A DNA stretch of 64,000 nt, taken from positions 1-64,000 of the forward strand of contig NZ_FPAB01000012.1 in assembly GCF_900116145.1 (NCBI RefSeq), given 5' to 3'. The DNA comes from Streptomyces harbinensis (GTDB lineage Bacteria > Actinomycetota > Actinomycetes > Streptomycetales > Streptomycetaceae). A program made the translations under genes and the position numbers. Below the pieces are notes generated by a model, which did no database searches, was not told the origin of the DNA, and saw nothing but the letters and a program-made list of their open reading frames with translations. This document shows, one piece after another, positions 35,101-43,119 of the stretch (positions are counted from its first letter, which is position 1; each line of letters starts with the position of its first letter).

Positions 35101-35179
35101 CGGCGGCGAGCGCCCGGTCGAGCGCGGCGCTCTCCTCGGTGCGGCCGACGAAGACCGGGCTGACCGTTCTGATCTGCAT
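32174..35179 (-). CDS. LAL-type LuxR regulator, copy 1
   Basis: 1001 residues from ATG 35179. Large ATP-binding LuxR regulator: Walker A GGEAGVGKTRLLEE near residue 40, Walker B LVLAIEDLHWSDRSTREL, a long tetratricopeptide-like helical region (about 400-900), and a C-terminal LuxR helix-turn-helix (LTARERDVLALVAAGRSNRQIAEELFISPKTASVHVSHILAKL in pieces). Regulators of this class sense a small molecule through the helical region. The recognition helix is nearly identical to copy 2 at 35861-38932, suggesting the same DNA target. It follows its small partner gene with a 77-bp gap. A longer frame to 35557 is possible but low-complexity. Confidence 0.9.
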   Translation of the reverse strand: MQIRTVSPVFVGRTEESAALDRALAAAADGAPRAVLIGGEAGVGKTRLLEETLERARDAGALTAVGACVEAGADGLPFAPVSTLLRSLSRSLGDELAEAAGGFGGELALLLPELGDPAAPPAPAGDGEARGRLFELTARLLDTLARRRTLVLAIEDLHWSDRSTRELLGYLLRSLPPGRVLLLMTYRSDDIHRRHPLRPFLAELDRLRTVERIELERFSREEVGRQLTGIHGSRPPERVIEQIHQRSDGNAFFVEELAGCLTGGSAPGMLSDSVRDLLLVRVEALPETVQRVIRIAARGGSRVEHALLRAVVPSGEDELIDALRTAVGANLLRADEDDTYRFRHALVREAVVDDLLPGERSRLSRRYAEALEADPTLVGADERPARLAGFWYQAQDPAKALPAALSAADEARSRHAYAEQLRMLERVLELWDSVPPAVRVAQRPPRDVESYPLCDCVDETLSHLDVLAEVAVAARLTGDSERALSVVKRALRIVEELDHPLRAAWFWTQKAKMMRYVARGTGWDELDRAQRLLAGHEPSPTHAHVLTEAATWAVLFDAGPRGLRTAEQAEELARAMGNEEAELHALVSRGGLMAETGDADEGLALMRAAAQRVQEGHHVNVFTRSHVNLQSILETVGRSRESLEVGDEALKLADRWRLRQTAVWLHRNRGDSLYSLGRWEEARAAGRAAAGDAASPVNRALAAEFLAQLALARGDHAEAEAEIAVMTEQYNAYDQSVQHAHPAARCKLLLAAARGRILDARQIFADAAAAGRSPGAGAYTWPLVHAAAVAEGDAATVPAAGPGRAEATALIRRYAAGLRRDYPVWRAHAALTEAELRRAEGTARPADWAAATAALEELDRPYLLAQARAHAAEAHLTEGDRKGAGALLLRAYEAARALGAAPLEREAGLLAQRARLPLTAAAARTPARDDRGLTARERDVLALVAAGRSNRQIAEELFISPKTASVHVSHILAKLGVSGRGEAAALAHRLGLLAQTSPAEG

Positions 35180-35256
35180 ATTCGGCAGGATCGCACATCC
35201 GTCCGACAGGATGCCGGGGGTTTTGGCGGCGGGCGGTCCCGCGGGGGCGGCGGGTG

Positions 35257-35466
35257 TCATGCGCGGGCCCGGAACCAGCGGCGGGGCCGGGAGGGGGCCC
35301 GTACGTTCCGTTCCGGGCGTTGTTCCTCCTCTTCCGTCTCCGCCGCCCGCCGCGCCGCGGCCCGCGCCCGGGTTCCTTGCCTGGCCGCGCGGATCAGGCG
35401 TTCCCGGTGTGCTTCGCGCCGCAGGGTGTCCATGCGTTCCCGGACGAGATCGATGTTCGTGTACAT
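35257..35466 (-). CDS. Small basic/acidic protein upstream of LAL copy 1
   Basis: 69 residues from ATG 35466 with a strong GGAGG 8 nt upstream. MYTNIDLVRERMDTLRREAHRERLIRAAR is a predicted amphipathic helix, followed by arginine/alanine-rich sequence, a patch of glutamates and a basic tail. No known domain, signal or membrane segment. It precedes the LAL gene just as another small charged protein precedes the second LAL gene, suggesting a conserved two-gene cassette. Function unknown; a partner or modulator of the regulator is a guess. Confidence 0.7.
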   Translation of the reverse strand: MYTNIDLVRERMDTLRREAHRERLIRAARQGTRARAAARRAAETEEEEQRPERNVRAPSRPRRWFRARA

Positions 35467-35571
35467 GAGTGGCCTCCGCCGTGGGATGTCCGGGGTTTCT
35501 GGATGGCTCCCACCCTGCTCGGGCAGGTGGGCCCGGGGCATCGGGCAGCGTCCGCATTCCGGCCGGCGGCG

Positions 35572-35616
35572 GGGGCCTTAGTCGCGGTGGCGGGGGTCGG
35601 GGGCGGCTAAGGCCCC
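35572..35616. promoter_or_regulatory. Inverted GGGGCCTTA pair upstream of LAL cassette 1
   Basis: GGGGCCTTA at 35572-35580 and TAAGGCCCC at 35608-35616, 36 bp centre to centre, in the divergent gap between the small protein and the DUF6191 gene. The same 9-mer occurs twice upstream of cassette 2. Confidence 0.5.
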
Positions 35617-35703
35617 TCCGTGGTTCCGTCGCGGAACCCGGGGAGCCACCCCATTCGTCCTTTCCGATGAGATGAGGATCGGTTCTCGACCCGGGAGGCG
35701 AGG

Positions 35704-35895
35704 ATGCCCAATCCGTTCAGCCTGATGGAAGCGCTGTTCCGGCCCAGCGGGTACCACACCGAGGAGGAGAACTGGCGGCTGGAGTTCGACCGGGTCGACG
35801 AGGGCAACAACGCCCCCGGCGGCACCGGCCCCATCGATCTGGACTCCGGACGGGTCACCGTCAGCGTCCCGGGGCCCCCGTCGGCACCAGCCTGA
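35704..35895 (+). CDS. DUF6191-like small protein
   Basis: 63 residues, ATG 35704 directly behind GGAGGCGAGG. Pattern MEALFRPSGYHTEEENWRLEFDRVDEG...GPIDLDSGRVTVSVPGPP matches the small actinobacterial DUF6191 family as I remember it. No signal or membrane segment. The last 35 bp overlap the 3' end of LAL copy 2 tail to tail. Divergent from LAL cassette 1 across the GGGGCCTTA elements, so possibly controlled by the same regulator. Confidence 0.75.
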   Translation: MPNPFSLMEALFRPSGYHTEEENWRLEFDRVDEGNNAPGGTGPIDLDSGRVTVSVPGPPSAPA

Positions 35896-38800
35896 GCCGG
35901 TGCGCCAGGGCCGCGGCCTCGCCGCGGCCCGTCACCGACAGCTTGGCCAGGATGTTCGAGACATGGACGCTGGCCGTCTTCGGCGAGATGAACAGCCGCT
36001 CGGCGATCTGCCGGTTGCTGCGGCCCTCCGCCACCAGCGCCAGCACCTCCCGCTCGCGCGGCGTGAGCCCGAACGGATCGGCGGGCTCGGCATCGTCGGG
36101 CCCGGCGGGCTCGGCGGGCTCCGCCGGCGGCAGCGCCGCGGGGGCCGCGACCGGCCGCCGCTCCCCCGTCAGCCGGGCCCGTGCGGCCAGCTGATCGATC
36201 CGCGCGGTGAGCGGCGCCGCGCCGAGCCCCTCCGCCGCCGTACGTGCCAGGACCAGCAGCCGGACGGCCCGCTCGCGTACGTCCGCCGCCGCCCCGTCCT
36301 CCGCCAGCAGCGCCTCCGCCCAGCTCACCCGGGCCTGCGCCAGGTGGTACGGGAGCCCCAGCGGCTCCAGACCGGCCACCGCCTCGGCCCACCGGGCCGC
36401 GGAGTCCCGGCCCTCCGCGCGCAGCAGCTCCACGTCCACCAGCCGGCCGAGGCCGGCCCACAGCGGGGCCCGGCGGGGCGCGGGCGCCATGGCCTCCCGG
36501 ATCGCGGCCACCGCCTGCGCGCGGCCCGCGTCCGCCGCGGGCAGCCCGCGGGTACCGGACTCGGCGCGGGCCGCCGCGTCGAAGAGCCCCCACAGGGAGC
36601 TGGCGGTGAACGGCGGCAGGCCGTTCGCCGTCGCCACCCGGAACAGCTCGCGGGCCAGCCGGATGTCGCCGTCGTGCACGGCCAGCTCCAGTTCCACCCG
36701 GCTCAGTGCGATGAGGAAGTCCGAGCGCAGCTCCGGGGTGCGGAACCCGTCGCGGACGGCCGCCAGGGCGGCGCGGGCGGCCGGCACCTCGCCGCGCAGC
36801 AGCGCCAGCTGGGCGGCGAGCACGGTGGCGGCGGCCTGCGGCGTGTCCGAGCGGGCGCGCTCCCGGGCCAGCCGCACCGACGCCGCGCAGCCGGCCCAGT
36901 CGCCGCGCAGCAGCAGCACGGCGGCGCGGTTGGCGGCCAGCCACGCCTTGGTGTCCTCGAGACCGAAGCGGTCCGCCAGCGCGAAGCCCCGCTCGGTGGC
37001 CTCCAGCGAGGCGTCCGGCCGGCCGATCTCGCCGAGGGTGACAGCCGAATTGACCAGGCAGCGGCCGAGCAGGGACACCTCGCCCCGGTCCACCACCCGC
37101 TGGAGCACCCGGCCCATCTCCGCGACGCCGTCCTCGGTCGACCCGGCCTCGGCGTGCAGACAGGCCAGGGTGAAGCGGGCGTACAGCTCGATGGACTCGA
37201 CCTCCACCAGCCGGGCCATCGACAGCGCCCGCTCGGCCGCCTCGAACATCTGCGGCCCCACCGGCTCCCCCGAGGTCTGCCGGGCGGCGTTCAGGGCCAG
37301 CACCTGGGCGTGCACCACGGACGGCGGCAGCCCGCGCACCAGCTCCATGGCCCGGTGCAGTTCGGCACGGCCGTCGCTGCGGGAGGGCCCGTTGTCCATC
37401 CGTGAGCGCTGGAGCCAGAACCAGGCGGTGCGCAGCGGCTCGCGGCGCTCGTCCAGCCGGCGCAGCGCCCGCCGGCTGATGGCCAGCGCCCGGTCGTAGC
37501 TCTCGGCCAGCAGCGCCGCCATCGTCGCCTCGGCCAGCAGATCGACGTGGTCCAGGGCGCCGCCGCGGCCCGTCCCCGGATAGACCCAGATGTAGTCCAC
37601 CGGGCGCAGTCCCGCGCGGACGGCGGGCGACACCGCGTCCCACAGTTCCAGGGCGCGTTCCAGCAGGCCCAGCTGCTCGGCGAAGGCGTAGCGGCGGCGG
37701 GCGTGGACGGCGGCCTCCAGGACGGCGGGCAACGCCTGCTCCCGCACCCCGGCGTGGTACCAGTACCCCGCGAGCCGGGCGGCGCGCTGGTCCTCGGGGA
37801 CGGCGTGCGGCGCCCGCTCCAGGCCGCGCGCGTAGCGGAGGCTGAGCTGGGCGCGCTCGCCGGGCAGCAGATCGTCCAGCACCGCCTCGCGGGTCAGCGC
37901 GTGCCGGAAGGTGTAGCCGTCGCCGTCGGGGGTGGGCACCAGCAGATGGGCGCCGACTGCGGTACGCAGCGCGGCCAGCAGCTCGCCCTCGGCGCAGTCG
38001 GCGGTCTCGGCCAGCAGGGCGTGCTCCACGAACGGACCGCCGGCGGCCACCGTCCGCAGTACCTCCTGCGCCTCGTCCGGCAGGCTCTCCAGGCGCACCA
38101 GCAGCAAATCGCGCAGTGACGGGCTCATCCCGCGCACCGTGGCGCCGTCGGCGGTCAGTTCCTCGACGAAGAACGGATTGCCCTCGGAGCGCTCGTACAC
38201 CGACCGGGCCAGCGCGGGTTCCGGTACGGCGCCGGTGATCGCGGTCATCTGGGCGATCACCTCCCGCTCGGTGAACCGGGCCAGATCCAGGCGCCGAACG
38301 GTGCGCAGCCGGTCCAGGCCGGCCAGGAACGGCCGCAGCGGATGGCGGCGGTGCAGGTCGTCGGCGCGGTAGGTGGTTACCAGCAGCAGGTGGGAGTGCT
38401 GGAGCGAGCGGAAGAGGTAGCCGAGCAGTTCCCGGGTGGAGCGGTCCGACCAGTGCAGATCCTCCACCGCGACGACCAGCGGGCGATCGGCGCGGGCCAG
38501 CCGCTCCAGCAGCCGGGCGGTCGCCTCGAACAGCCGCGTCCGGTCCGGCTCCGGCCCGGTGGCCGGCCCCGTGTCGCCCAGGCCGGGCAGCAGCCGGGCC
38601 AGCTCGGTCTCCCGCCCGCCGGCCGCCTCGATCAGTTCGCCGCCCAGCCGACGGTGCAGGGCGCGCAGCAGCGTGGTGAAGGGTGCGAAGGGCAATCCGT
38701 CCGCGCCCTGTTCGACGCAGCCGCCGACCGCCGTGACCGCACCGTCCTCCCGGGCGGCGGCGAGGAACTCCTCCACCAGCCGCGTCTTGCCCACGCCTGC

Positions 38801-38932
38801 CTCGCCGCCGACGACGACGATCTGCGGCTCACCGGCAACCGCCCGCTCCAAGCCGGCCGCCAGGACGCTGCGTTCGGCCTCCCGGCCGATGAACACGGGG
38901 CTGATCCGCTGACTGTCCACCTGCCCGAGCAT
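35861..38932 (-). CDS. LAL-type LuxR regulator, copy 2
   Basis: 1023 residues from ATG 38932 (GTG at 38920 possible). Same architecture as copy 1: VGGEAGVGKTRLVEEF (Walker A), VAVEDLHWSDRSTREL (Walker B), YLFRSLQHSHLLLVTTYRADDLHRRHPLRPFL (in pieces), a TPR-like middle, and a C-terminal LuxR domain (LTPREREVLALVAEGRSNRQIAERLFISPKTASVHVSNILAKL in pieces). The two proteins are clearly paralogues by tandem duplication, with the DNA-binding helix conserved and the sensor region diverged. Its small partner gene lies 50 bp upstream. Confidence 0.9.
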   Translation of the reverse strand: MLGQVDSQRISPVFIGREAERSVLAAGLERAVAGEPQIVVVGGEAGVGKTRLVEEFLAAAREDGAVTAVGGCVEQGADGLPFAPFTTLLRALHRRLGGELIEAAGGRETELARLLPGLGDTGPATGPEPDRTRLFEATARLLERLARADRPLVVAVEDLHWSDRSTRELLGYLFRSLQHSHLLLVTTYRADDLHRRHPLRPFLAGLDRLRTVRRLDLARFTEREVIAQMTAITGAVPEPALARSVYERSEGNPFFVEELTADGATVRGMSPSLRDLLLVRLESLPDEAQEVLRTVAAGGPFVEHALLAETADCAEGELLAALRTAVGAHLLVPTPDGDGYTFRHALTREAVLDDLLPGERAQLSLRYARGLERAPHAVPEDQRAARLAGYWYHAGVREQALPAVLEAAVHARRRYAFAEQLGLLERALELWDAVSPAVRAGLRPVDYIWVYPGTGRGGALDHVDLLAEATMAALLAESYDRALAISRRALRRLDERREPLRTAWFWLQRSRMDNGPSRSDGRAELHRAMELVRGLPPSVVHAQVLALNAARQTSGEPVGPQMFEAAERALSMARLVEVESIELYARFTLACLHAEAGSTEDGVAEMGRVLQRVVDRGEVSLLGRCLVNSAVTLGEIGRPDASLEATERGFALADRFGLEDTKAWLAANRAAVLLLRGDWAGCAASVRLARERARSDTPQAAATVLAAQLALLRGEVPAARAALAAVRDGFRTPELRSDFLIALSRVELELAVHDGDIRLARELFRVATANGLPPFTASSLWGLFDAAARAESGTRGLPAADAGRAQAVAAIREAMAPAPRRAPLWAGLGRLVDVELLRAEGRDSAARWAEAVAGLEPLGLPYHLAQARVSWAEALLAEDGAAADVRERAVRLLVLARTAAEGLGAAPLTARIDQLAARARLTGERRPVAAPAALPPAEPAEPAGPDDAEPADPFGLTPREREVLALVAEGRSNRQIAERLFISPKTASVHVSNILAKLSVTGRGEAAALAHRLRLVPTGAPGR

Positions 38933-38982
38933 GGCACGGCCGGCCGGGGCCGGGACAGCGGAAATGGGGAGCCCCGGCCCGT

Positions 38983-39183
38983 TCACGCCGCCGTCGACCA
39001 GCCCGACCGGGCGGTGCGCTCTCCGGCGGAGGCGGAGGCAGAGGCGGACGCCGGGCGCTCCGCCGGCTCCTCCTTCTTCTTCTCCGCCTTCTTCTCCGCC
39101 GCTGCCGCCCGCCGGGAGCGGCGGTGTTCGGCGGCGGCCCGCTCCAGCTCGGCGGCCCGGTGCTTGTGCAGTGTGTACTCCAT
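38983..39183 (-). CDS. Small charged protein upstream of LAL copy 2
   Basis: 66 residues from ATG 39183. MEYTLHKHRAAELERAAAEHRRSRRAAAAEKK gives one long charged helix, followed by Lys/Glu- and Ser/Ala-rich low-complexity sequence. It occupies the same position relative to its LAL gene as the 69-residue protein of cassette 1; both begin M-(Y/E)-Y/T and share an arginine/glutamate-rich helix, though alignment is weak. The ribosome binding site is poor. Function unknown. Confidence 0.6.
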   Translation of the reverse strand: MEYTLHKHRAAELERAAAEHRRSRRAAAAEKKAEKKKEEPAERPASASASASAGERTARSGWSTAA

Positions 39184-39289
39184 GATCAAGGTGTCCGTCT
39201 CCCGGTGGGGGTCGTCGATCCGATGCCTCCACTGTGCGCGGGCGGCCCCGGCGGGCACATCGGGAGAACGCCCCGGAGCGGGCCCCCGG

Positions 39290-39327
39290 GGGGCCTTATT
39301 CCGGAGGCCGGGGGGCCTTAGGCCCCC
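39290..39327. promoter_or_regulatory. GGGGCCTTA elements upstream of LAL cassette 2
   Basis: GGGGCCTTA at 39290-39298 and again at 39312-39320. The latter lies in a 17-bp palindrome GGGGGCCTTAGGCCCCC (39311-39327). Position about 110-145 bp upstream of the small gene, as in cassette 1. Confidence 0.5.
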
Positions 39328-39357
39328 ACAACCGCGGGGCGAACCACGCCGTACACA

Positions 39358-39401
39358 CCGGTGGGGCGGCACCGTCCTCCCGGACCGTGCCGCCCCACCG
39401 G
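39358..39401 (-). terminator. gatB terminator
   Basis: 15-bp perfect stem (39358-39372 with 39387-39401), 14-nt loop with an inner GTCC/GGAC pair, just after the gatB stop at 39425. Confidence 0.8.
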
Positions 39402-39424
39402 GTGCGGGATCAGCGCGCGGGCGC

Positions 39425-40936
39425 TCAGCCCTGGACGCCGAGGCGCTCCAGGATCAGCTCCCGGGCGCGCGCCGCGTCCGCCTGGCCGCGGGTGGCCTTC
39501 ATGACCGCGCCGACCAGCGCGCCCGCCGCCGCGACCTTGCCGCCGCGGATCTTGTCCGCCACGCCCGGGTTGGCGGCGATCGCCTCGTCGACGGCGGCGC
39601 CCAGCGCGCCCTCGTCCTTGACGATCTTCAGCCCGCGGGCCTCGACGACCTCGTCCGGACCGCCCTCGCCCGCCAGTACGCCCTCGATGACCTGCCGGGC
39701 CAGCTTGTCGTTCAGCGAACCCTCGGCCACCAGCGCCGCGATCCGGGCGACCTGCCCGGGCGTCACCGGCAGCGCCGCCAGCTCGGTGCCCGCCTCGTTC
39801 GCCCGCCGGGCCAGCTCACCCATCCACCACTTGCGCGCCGCCGCCTGATCCGCGCCCGCCGCGATGGTGGCCGTGATCAGCTCGATGGCGCCGGCGTTGA
39901 GCGCCGACTGCATCTCGTGCTCCGAGATGCCCCACTCCTCGCGCAGCCGGTTGCGCCGCGCCCGGGGCAGCTCGGGAAGCTCGGCGCGCAGCTGCTCGAC
40001 CCACTCCCTGGGCGGGGCCACCGGCACCAGGTCCGGCTCGGGGAAGTAGCGGTAGTCCTCCGCCTCCTCCTTCACCCGGCCGGAGGTGGTGGAGCCGTTG
40101 TCCTCGTGGAAGTGCCGGGTCTCCTGGACGATCGTGCCGCCGCCGTCCAGGACCGCCGCGTGCCGCTGGATCTCGAACCGCACCGCGCGCTCGACGCTGC
40201 GCAGCGAGTTCACGTTCTTGGTCTCGCTGCGGGTACCGAACGCCTCCCGCCCGTGCGGGCGCAGCGACACGTTCACGTCGCAGCGCATCTGGCCCATCTC
40301 CATCCGGGCCTCGGAGACGCCGAGCGCCTTGATCAGCTCGCGCAGCTCGGCGACGTACGCCTTGGCCACCTCGGGCGCCCGCTCCCCCGCGCCGGTGATC
40401 GGCTTGGTGACGATCTCGATCAGCGGGATGCCGGCCCGGTTGTAGTCGAGCAGCGAGTGCGAGGCGCCGTGGATGCGGCCGGCCGCGCCACCGATGTGGG
40501 TGGACTTGCCGGTGTCCTCCTCCATGTGGGCGCGCTCGATCTCCACCCGGAAGACGGTGCCGTCCTCCAGCTGCACGTCGAGGTAGCCGTTGAACGCGAT
40601 CGGCTCGTCGTACTGCGAGGTCTGGAAGTTCTTCGGCATGTCCGGATAGAAGTAGTTCTTCCGGGCGAACCGGCACCACGGCGCGATCTCGCAGTTCAGC
40701 GCGAGACCGATCCGGATGGCGGACTCCACGCCCACGGCGTTGACCACGGGCAGCGCCCCGGGCAGCCCCAGACAGGTGGGGCAGGTCTGGGAGTTCGGCT
40801 CGGCGCCGAGGGTGGTGGCGCAGCCGCAGAACATCTTGGTCGCGGTGCCGAGTTCGACATGGACCTCCAGGCCCATGACGGGGTCGTAGGAGGCCAGGGC
40901 GTCCTCGTACGACACCAGGTCGTCAGTCACGGTCAC
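39425..40936 (-). CDS. gatB: Asp-tRNA(Asn)/Glu-tRNA(Gln) amidotransferase subunit B
   Basis: 503 residues from GTG 40936. The kinase/tRNA-binding subunit of GatCAB: phosphorylates misacylated Glu-tRNA(Gln) before amidation. PVMGLEVHVELGT opens the cradle domain. Four cysteines in FCGCATTLG and SQTCPTCLGLPG bind zinc, and VDFNR-type DYNRAGIPLIEIVTKP is the GatB signature. The YqeY-like tail (last 140 residues) grips tRNA. The first 14 bp overlap the preceding small gene, so translation is coupled. Confidence 0.97.
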   Translation of the reverse strand: MTVTDDLVSYEDALASYDPVMGLEVHVELGTATKMFCGCATTLGAEPNSQTCPTCLGLPGALPVVNAVGVESAIRIGLALNCEIAPWCRFARKNYFYPDMPKNFQTSQYDEPIAFNGYLDVQLEDGTVFRVEIERAHMEEDTGKSTHIGGAAGRIHGASHSLLDYNRAGIPLIEIVTKPITGAGERAPEVAKAYVAELRELIKALGVSEARMEMGQMRCDVNVSLRPHGREAFGTRSETKNVNSLRSVERAVRFEIQRHAAVLDGGGTIVQETRHFHEDNGSTTSGRVKEEAEDYRYFPEPDLVPVAPPREWVEQLRAELPELPRARRNRLREEWGISEHEMQSALNAGAIELITATIAAGADQAAARKWWMGELARRANEAGTELAALPVTPGQVARIAALVAEGSLNDKLARQVIEGVLAGEGGPDEVVEARGLKIVKDEGALGAAVDEAIAANPGVADKIRGGKVAAAGALVGAVMKATRGQADAARARELILERLGVQG

Positions 40937-41192
40937 GGGGTCGTACCTCTCGCACGCTGTCGGTCAGCTCGGGGAGGTCGACATCCGCCTCCCGGTTGAT
41001 ACGGCGCAGCTCCCGGCTCAGCAGGGCGATACCGGTGACCAGGCCGGCGGCCGAGATGATGGCGTCGGCCATCTCCAGCGGGTCGCGCTCCGCGCGGGCG
41101 GTGCGCAGCTGCTTCACCACGCCGAACGCGCCGAAGAGCGTGGCGCCGATCGACAGGTACGTTCCGGCCTTGGACTTGGGCTTCTTGGTCAT
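40923..41192 (-). CDS. Small putative membrane protein between gatA and gatB
   Basis: 89 residues, ATG 41192. A basic N-terminus (MTKKPKSKAG), hydrophobic stretches at about 12-27 (YLSIGATLFGAFGVV) and 45-62 (IISAAGLVTGIALLS), then a charged tail. It overlaps gatA by 4 bp and gatB by 14 bp, so it is translationally coupled to both. No known domain recognised. Its place inside the GatCAB operon makes a link to the amidotransferase or membrane association possible but unproven. Confidence 0.85.
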   Translation of the reverse strand: MTKKPKSKAGTYLSIGATLFGAFGVVKQLRTARAERDPLEMADAIISAAGLVTGIALLSRELRRINREADVDLPELTDSVREVRPRDRD

Positions 41193-42682
41193 AGCGCGGG
41201 TGCCTCCTCCAGCAACGGGTGTCCCCAGCGTGCCCGGAAGGCGGCCTCGACCGCCGCTCCCACGCGGTACAGCCGCTCATCGGCCATCGCGGGGGCGATG
41301 ATCTGCAGGCCCACCGGCAGCCCGTCCTCGTCCGCCAGGCCGCAGGGCAGCGACATGGCGGCGTTGCCGGCCAGGTTGGTGGGGATGGTGCACAGGTCGG
41401 CCAGGTACATGGCCATCGGGTCGTCCACCCGCTCGCCGATCGCGAACGCGGTGGTCGGGGTGGTCGGCGAGATCAGCACGTCGACGTCGCCGAACGCCCG
41501 CTCGAAGTCGCGGCTGATGAGGGTGCGCACCTTCTGGGCGCTGCCGTAGTACGCGTCGTAGTAGCCCGAGGACAGGGCGTACGTACCGAGCATGATGCGC
41601 CGCTTGACCTCGTCGCCGAAGCCGGCGCCGCGGGTGAGGGTGGTGACCTCCTCGGCGGAGCGCCCGCCGGTGTCGCCGACCCGCAGCCCGTAGCGCATGG
41701 CGTCGAAGCGGGCCAGGTTGGAGGAGCACTCGGAGGGGGCGATGAGGTAGTAGGCGGCCAGGGCCTTGTCGAAGGACGGGCAGGACACCTCGACGACCTC
41801 GGCGCCCAGCTCGCGCAGCAGCTCGACGGACTCGTCGAAGCGCGCCATCACCCCGGCCTGGTAGCCCTCGCCGCGGAACTCCTTCACCACGCCGACGCGC
41901 AGCCCGGCCACCGAGCCGTTGCGCGCCGCCTCGACGACCGCGGGCACCGGGGCGTCGATGGAGGTGGAGTCCAGCGGGTCGTGACCGGCGATCGCCTCGT
42001 GCAGCAGCGCGGCGTCCAGCACCGTGCGGGCGCACGGGCCGCCCTGGTCGAGGGAGGAGGAGAAGGCGATCATGCCGTAGCGGGAGACCCCGCCGTAGGT
42101 GGGCTTGACGCCGACGGTGCCGGTGACGGCGGCGGGCTGCCGGATCGAGCCGCCGGTGTCGGTGCCGATCGCCAGCGGCGCCTGGTAGGAGGCGATCGCG
42201 GCGGCCGAGCCGCCGCCGGAGCCGCCGGGGATGCGGGTGAGGTCCCACGGGTTGCCGGTGGGGCCGTAGGCGCTGGTCTCGGTGGAGGACCCCATGGCGA
42301 ACTCGTCCATGTTGGTCTTGCCGAGGATCACGACGCCGGCCTCCTTGAGGCGGCGGGTGACGGTGGCGTCGTACGGCGGGATCCAGCCTTCGAGGATCTT
42401 CGAACCGCAGGTGGTGGGCACGCCCTCGGTAGTGAAGATGTCCTTCAGCGCGAGCGGGACGCCGGCCAGCGGGCCGAGCTTCTCGCCCGCGGCGCGGCGG
42501 GCGTCGACGGCGCGGGCCTGTTCGAGCGCGCCCTCGCGGTCCACGTGGAGGAAGGCGTGCACCTTCTCGTCGACGGCCTCGATGCGGGCCAGGTGCGCCT
42601 CGGTGACCTCGGTGGCGGTGACGGTGCCGTCGGCCACCTGGGCGGCGATCTCGGCGGCGGTGCGGTGGATCACGTCGGTCAT
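41189..42682 (-). CDS. gatA: Asp-tRNA(Asn)/Glu-tRNA(Gln) amidotransferase subunit A
   Basis: 497 residues. Amidase-signature enzyme that hydrolyses glutamine and channels ammonia to GatB. The Ser-cisSer-Lys triad is visible: Lys in PLALKDIFTTEG, Ser in PGGSGGGSAAAIAS and GTDTGGSIRQPA. Overlaps gatC by 4 bp (ATGA). Streptomyces lacks glutaminyl-tRNA synthetase, so this complex is essential. Confidence 0.97.
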   Translation of the reverse strand: MTDVIHRTAAEIAAQVADGTVTATEVTEAHLARIEAVDEKVHAFLHVDREGALEQARAVDARRAAGEKLGPLAGVPLALKDIFTTEGVPTTCGSKILEGWIPPYDATVTRRLKEAGVVILGKTNMDEFAMGSSTETSAYGPTGNPWDLTRIPGGSGGGSAAAIASYQAPLAIGTDTGGSIRQPAAVTGTVGVKPTYGGVSRYGMIAFSSSLDQGGPCARTVLDAALLHEAIAGHDPLDSTSIDAPVPAVVEAARNGSVAGLRVGVVKEFRGEGYQAGVMARFDESVELLRELGAEVVEVSCPSFDKALAAYYLIAPSECSSNLARFDAMRYGLRVGDTGGRSAEEVTTLTRGAGFGDEVKRRIMLGTYALSSGYYDAYYGSAQKVRTLISRDFERAFGDVDVLISPTTPTTAFAIGERVDDPMAMYLADLCTIPTNLAGNAAMSLPCGLADEDGLPVGLQIIAPAMADERLYRVGAAVEAAFRARWGHPLLEEAPAL

Positions 42683-42978
42683 GCTTCCTCCCCGAGGATC
42701 TGGGGGACCTTGAAGCGCTGCTGGGCGGCGGCGGGCGCGCCGGACAGGGCCTGCTGCGGGGTGAGCGAGGGCCGTACCTCGTCCGGGCGCATGACGTTGG
42801 TCAGCGGCAGCGGGTGGGAGGTCGGGGGCACATCCTGGTCGGCGACATCGGAGACGCGGGCGACCGCGCCGATGATGTCGTCGAGCTGCCCGGCGAAGTG
42901 GTCGAGCTCTTCGTCCGTCAGCTCCAGACGTGCCAGCCGGGCGAGGTGGGCGACCTCCTCGCGCGTGATGCCTGGCAT
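42679..42978 (-). CDS. gatC: Asp-tRNA(Asn)/Glu-tRNA(Gln) amidotransferase subunit C
   Basis: 99 residues, ATG 42978. Small helical clamp that wraps around GatA and stabilises its contact with GatB. ITREEVAHLARLARLELTDEEL and the later MRPDEVRPSLTPQQAL are the family pattern. First gene of gatC-gatA-(small gene)-gatB; the 141-bp gap upstream should carry the promoter. Confidence 0.96.
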   Translation of the reverse strand: MPGITREEVAHLARLARLELTDEELDHFAGQLDDIIGAVARVSDVADQDVPPTSHPLPLTNVMRPDEVRPSLTPQQALSGAPAAAQQRFKVPQILGEEA

Positions 42979-43119
42979 GCGGCGATCCTCATGGTTGGGA
43001 AGGGGCTGGTTTCGGCTCCAATCCTATGGGTCCGGCGAGGGCGCCCGCGCGCGCGTTGCGGCGGGGGCCGGCCGGGGCCGCCGCCGGGCGCCGGGGCGGG
43101 GCGGGCGGCGGCCCGGTGC

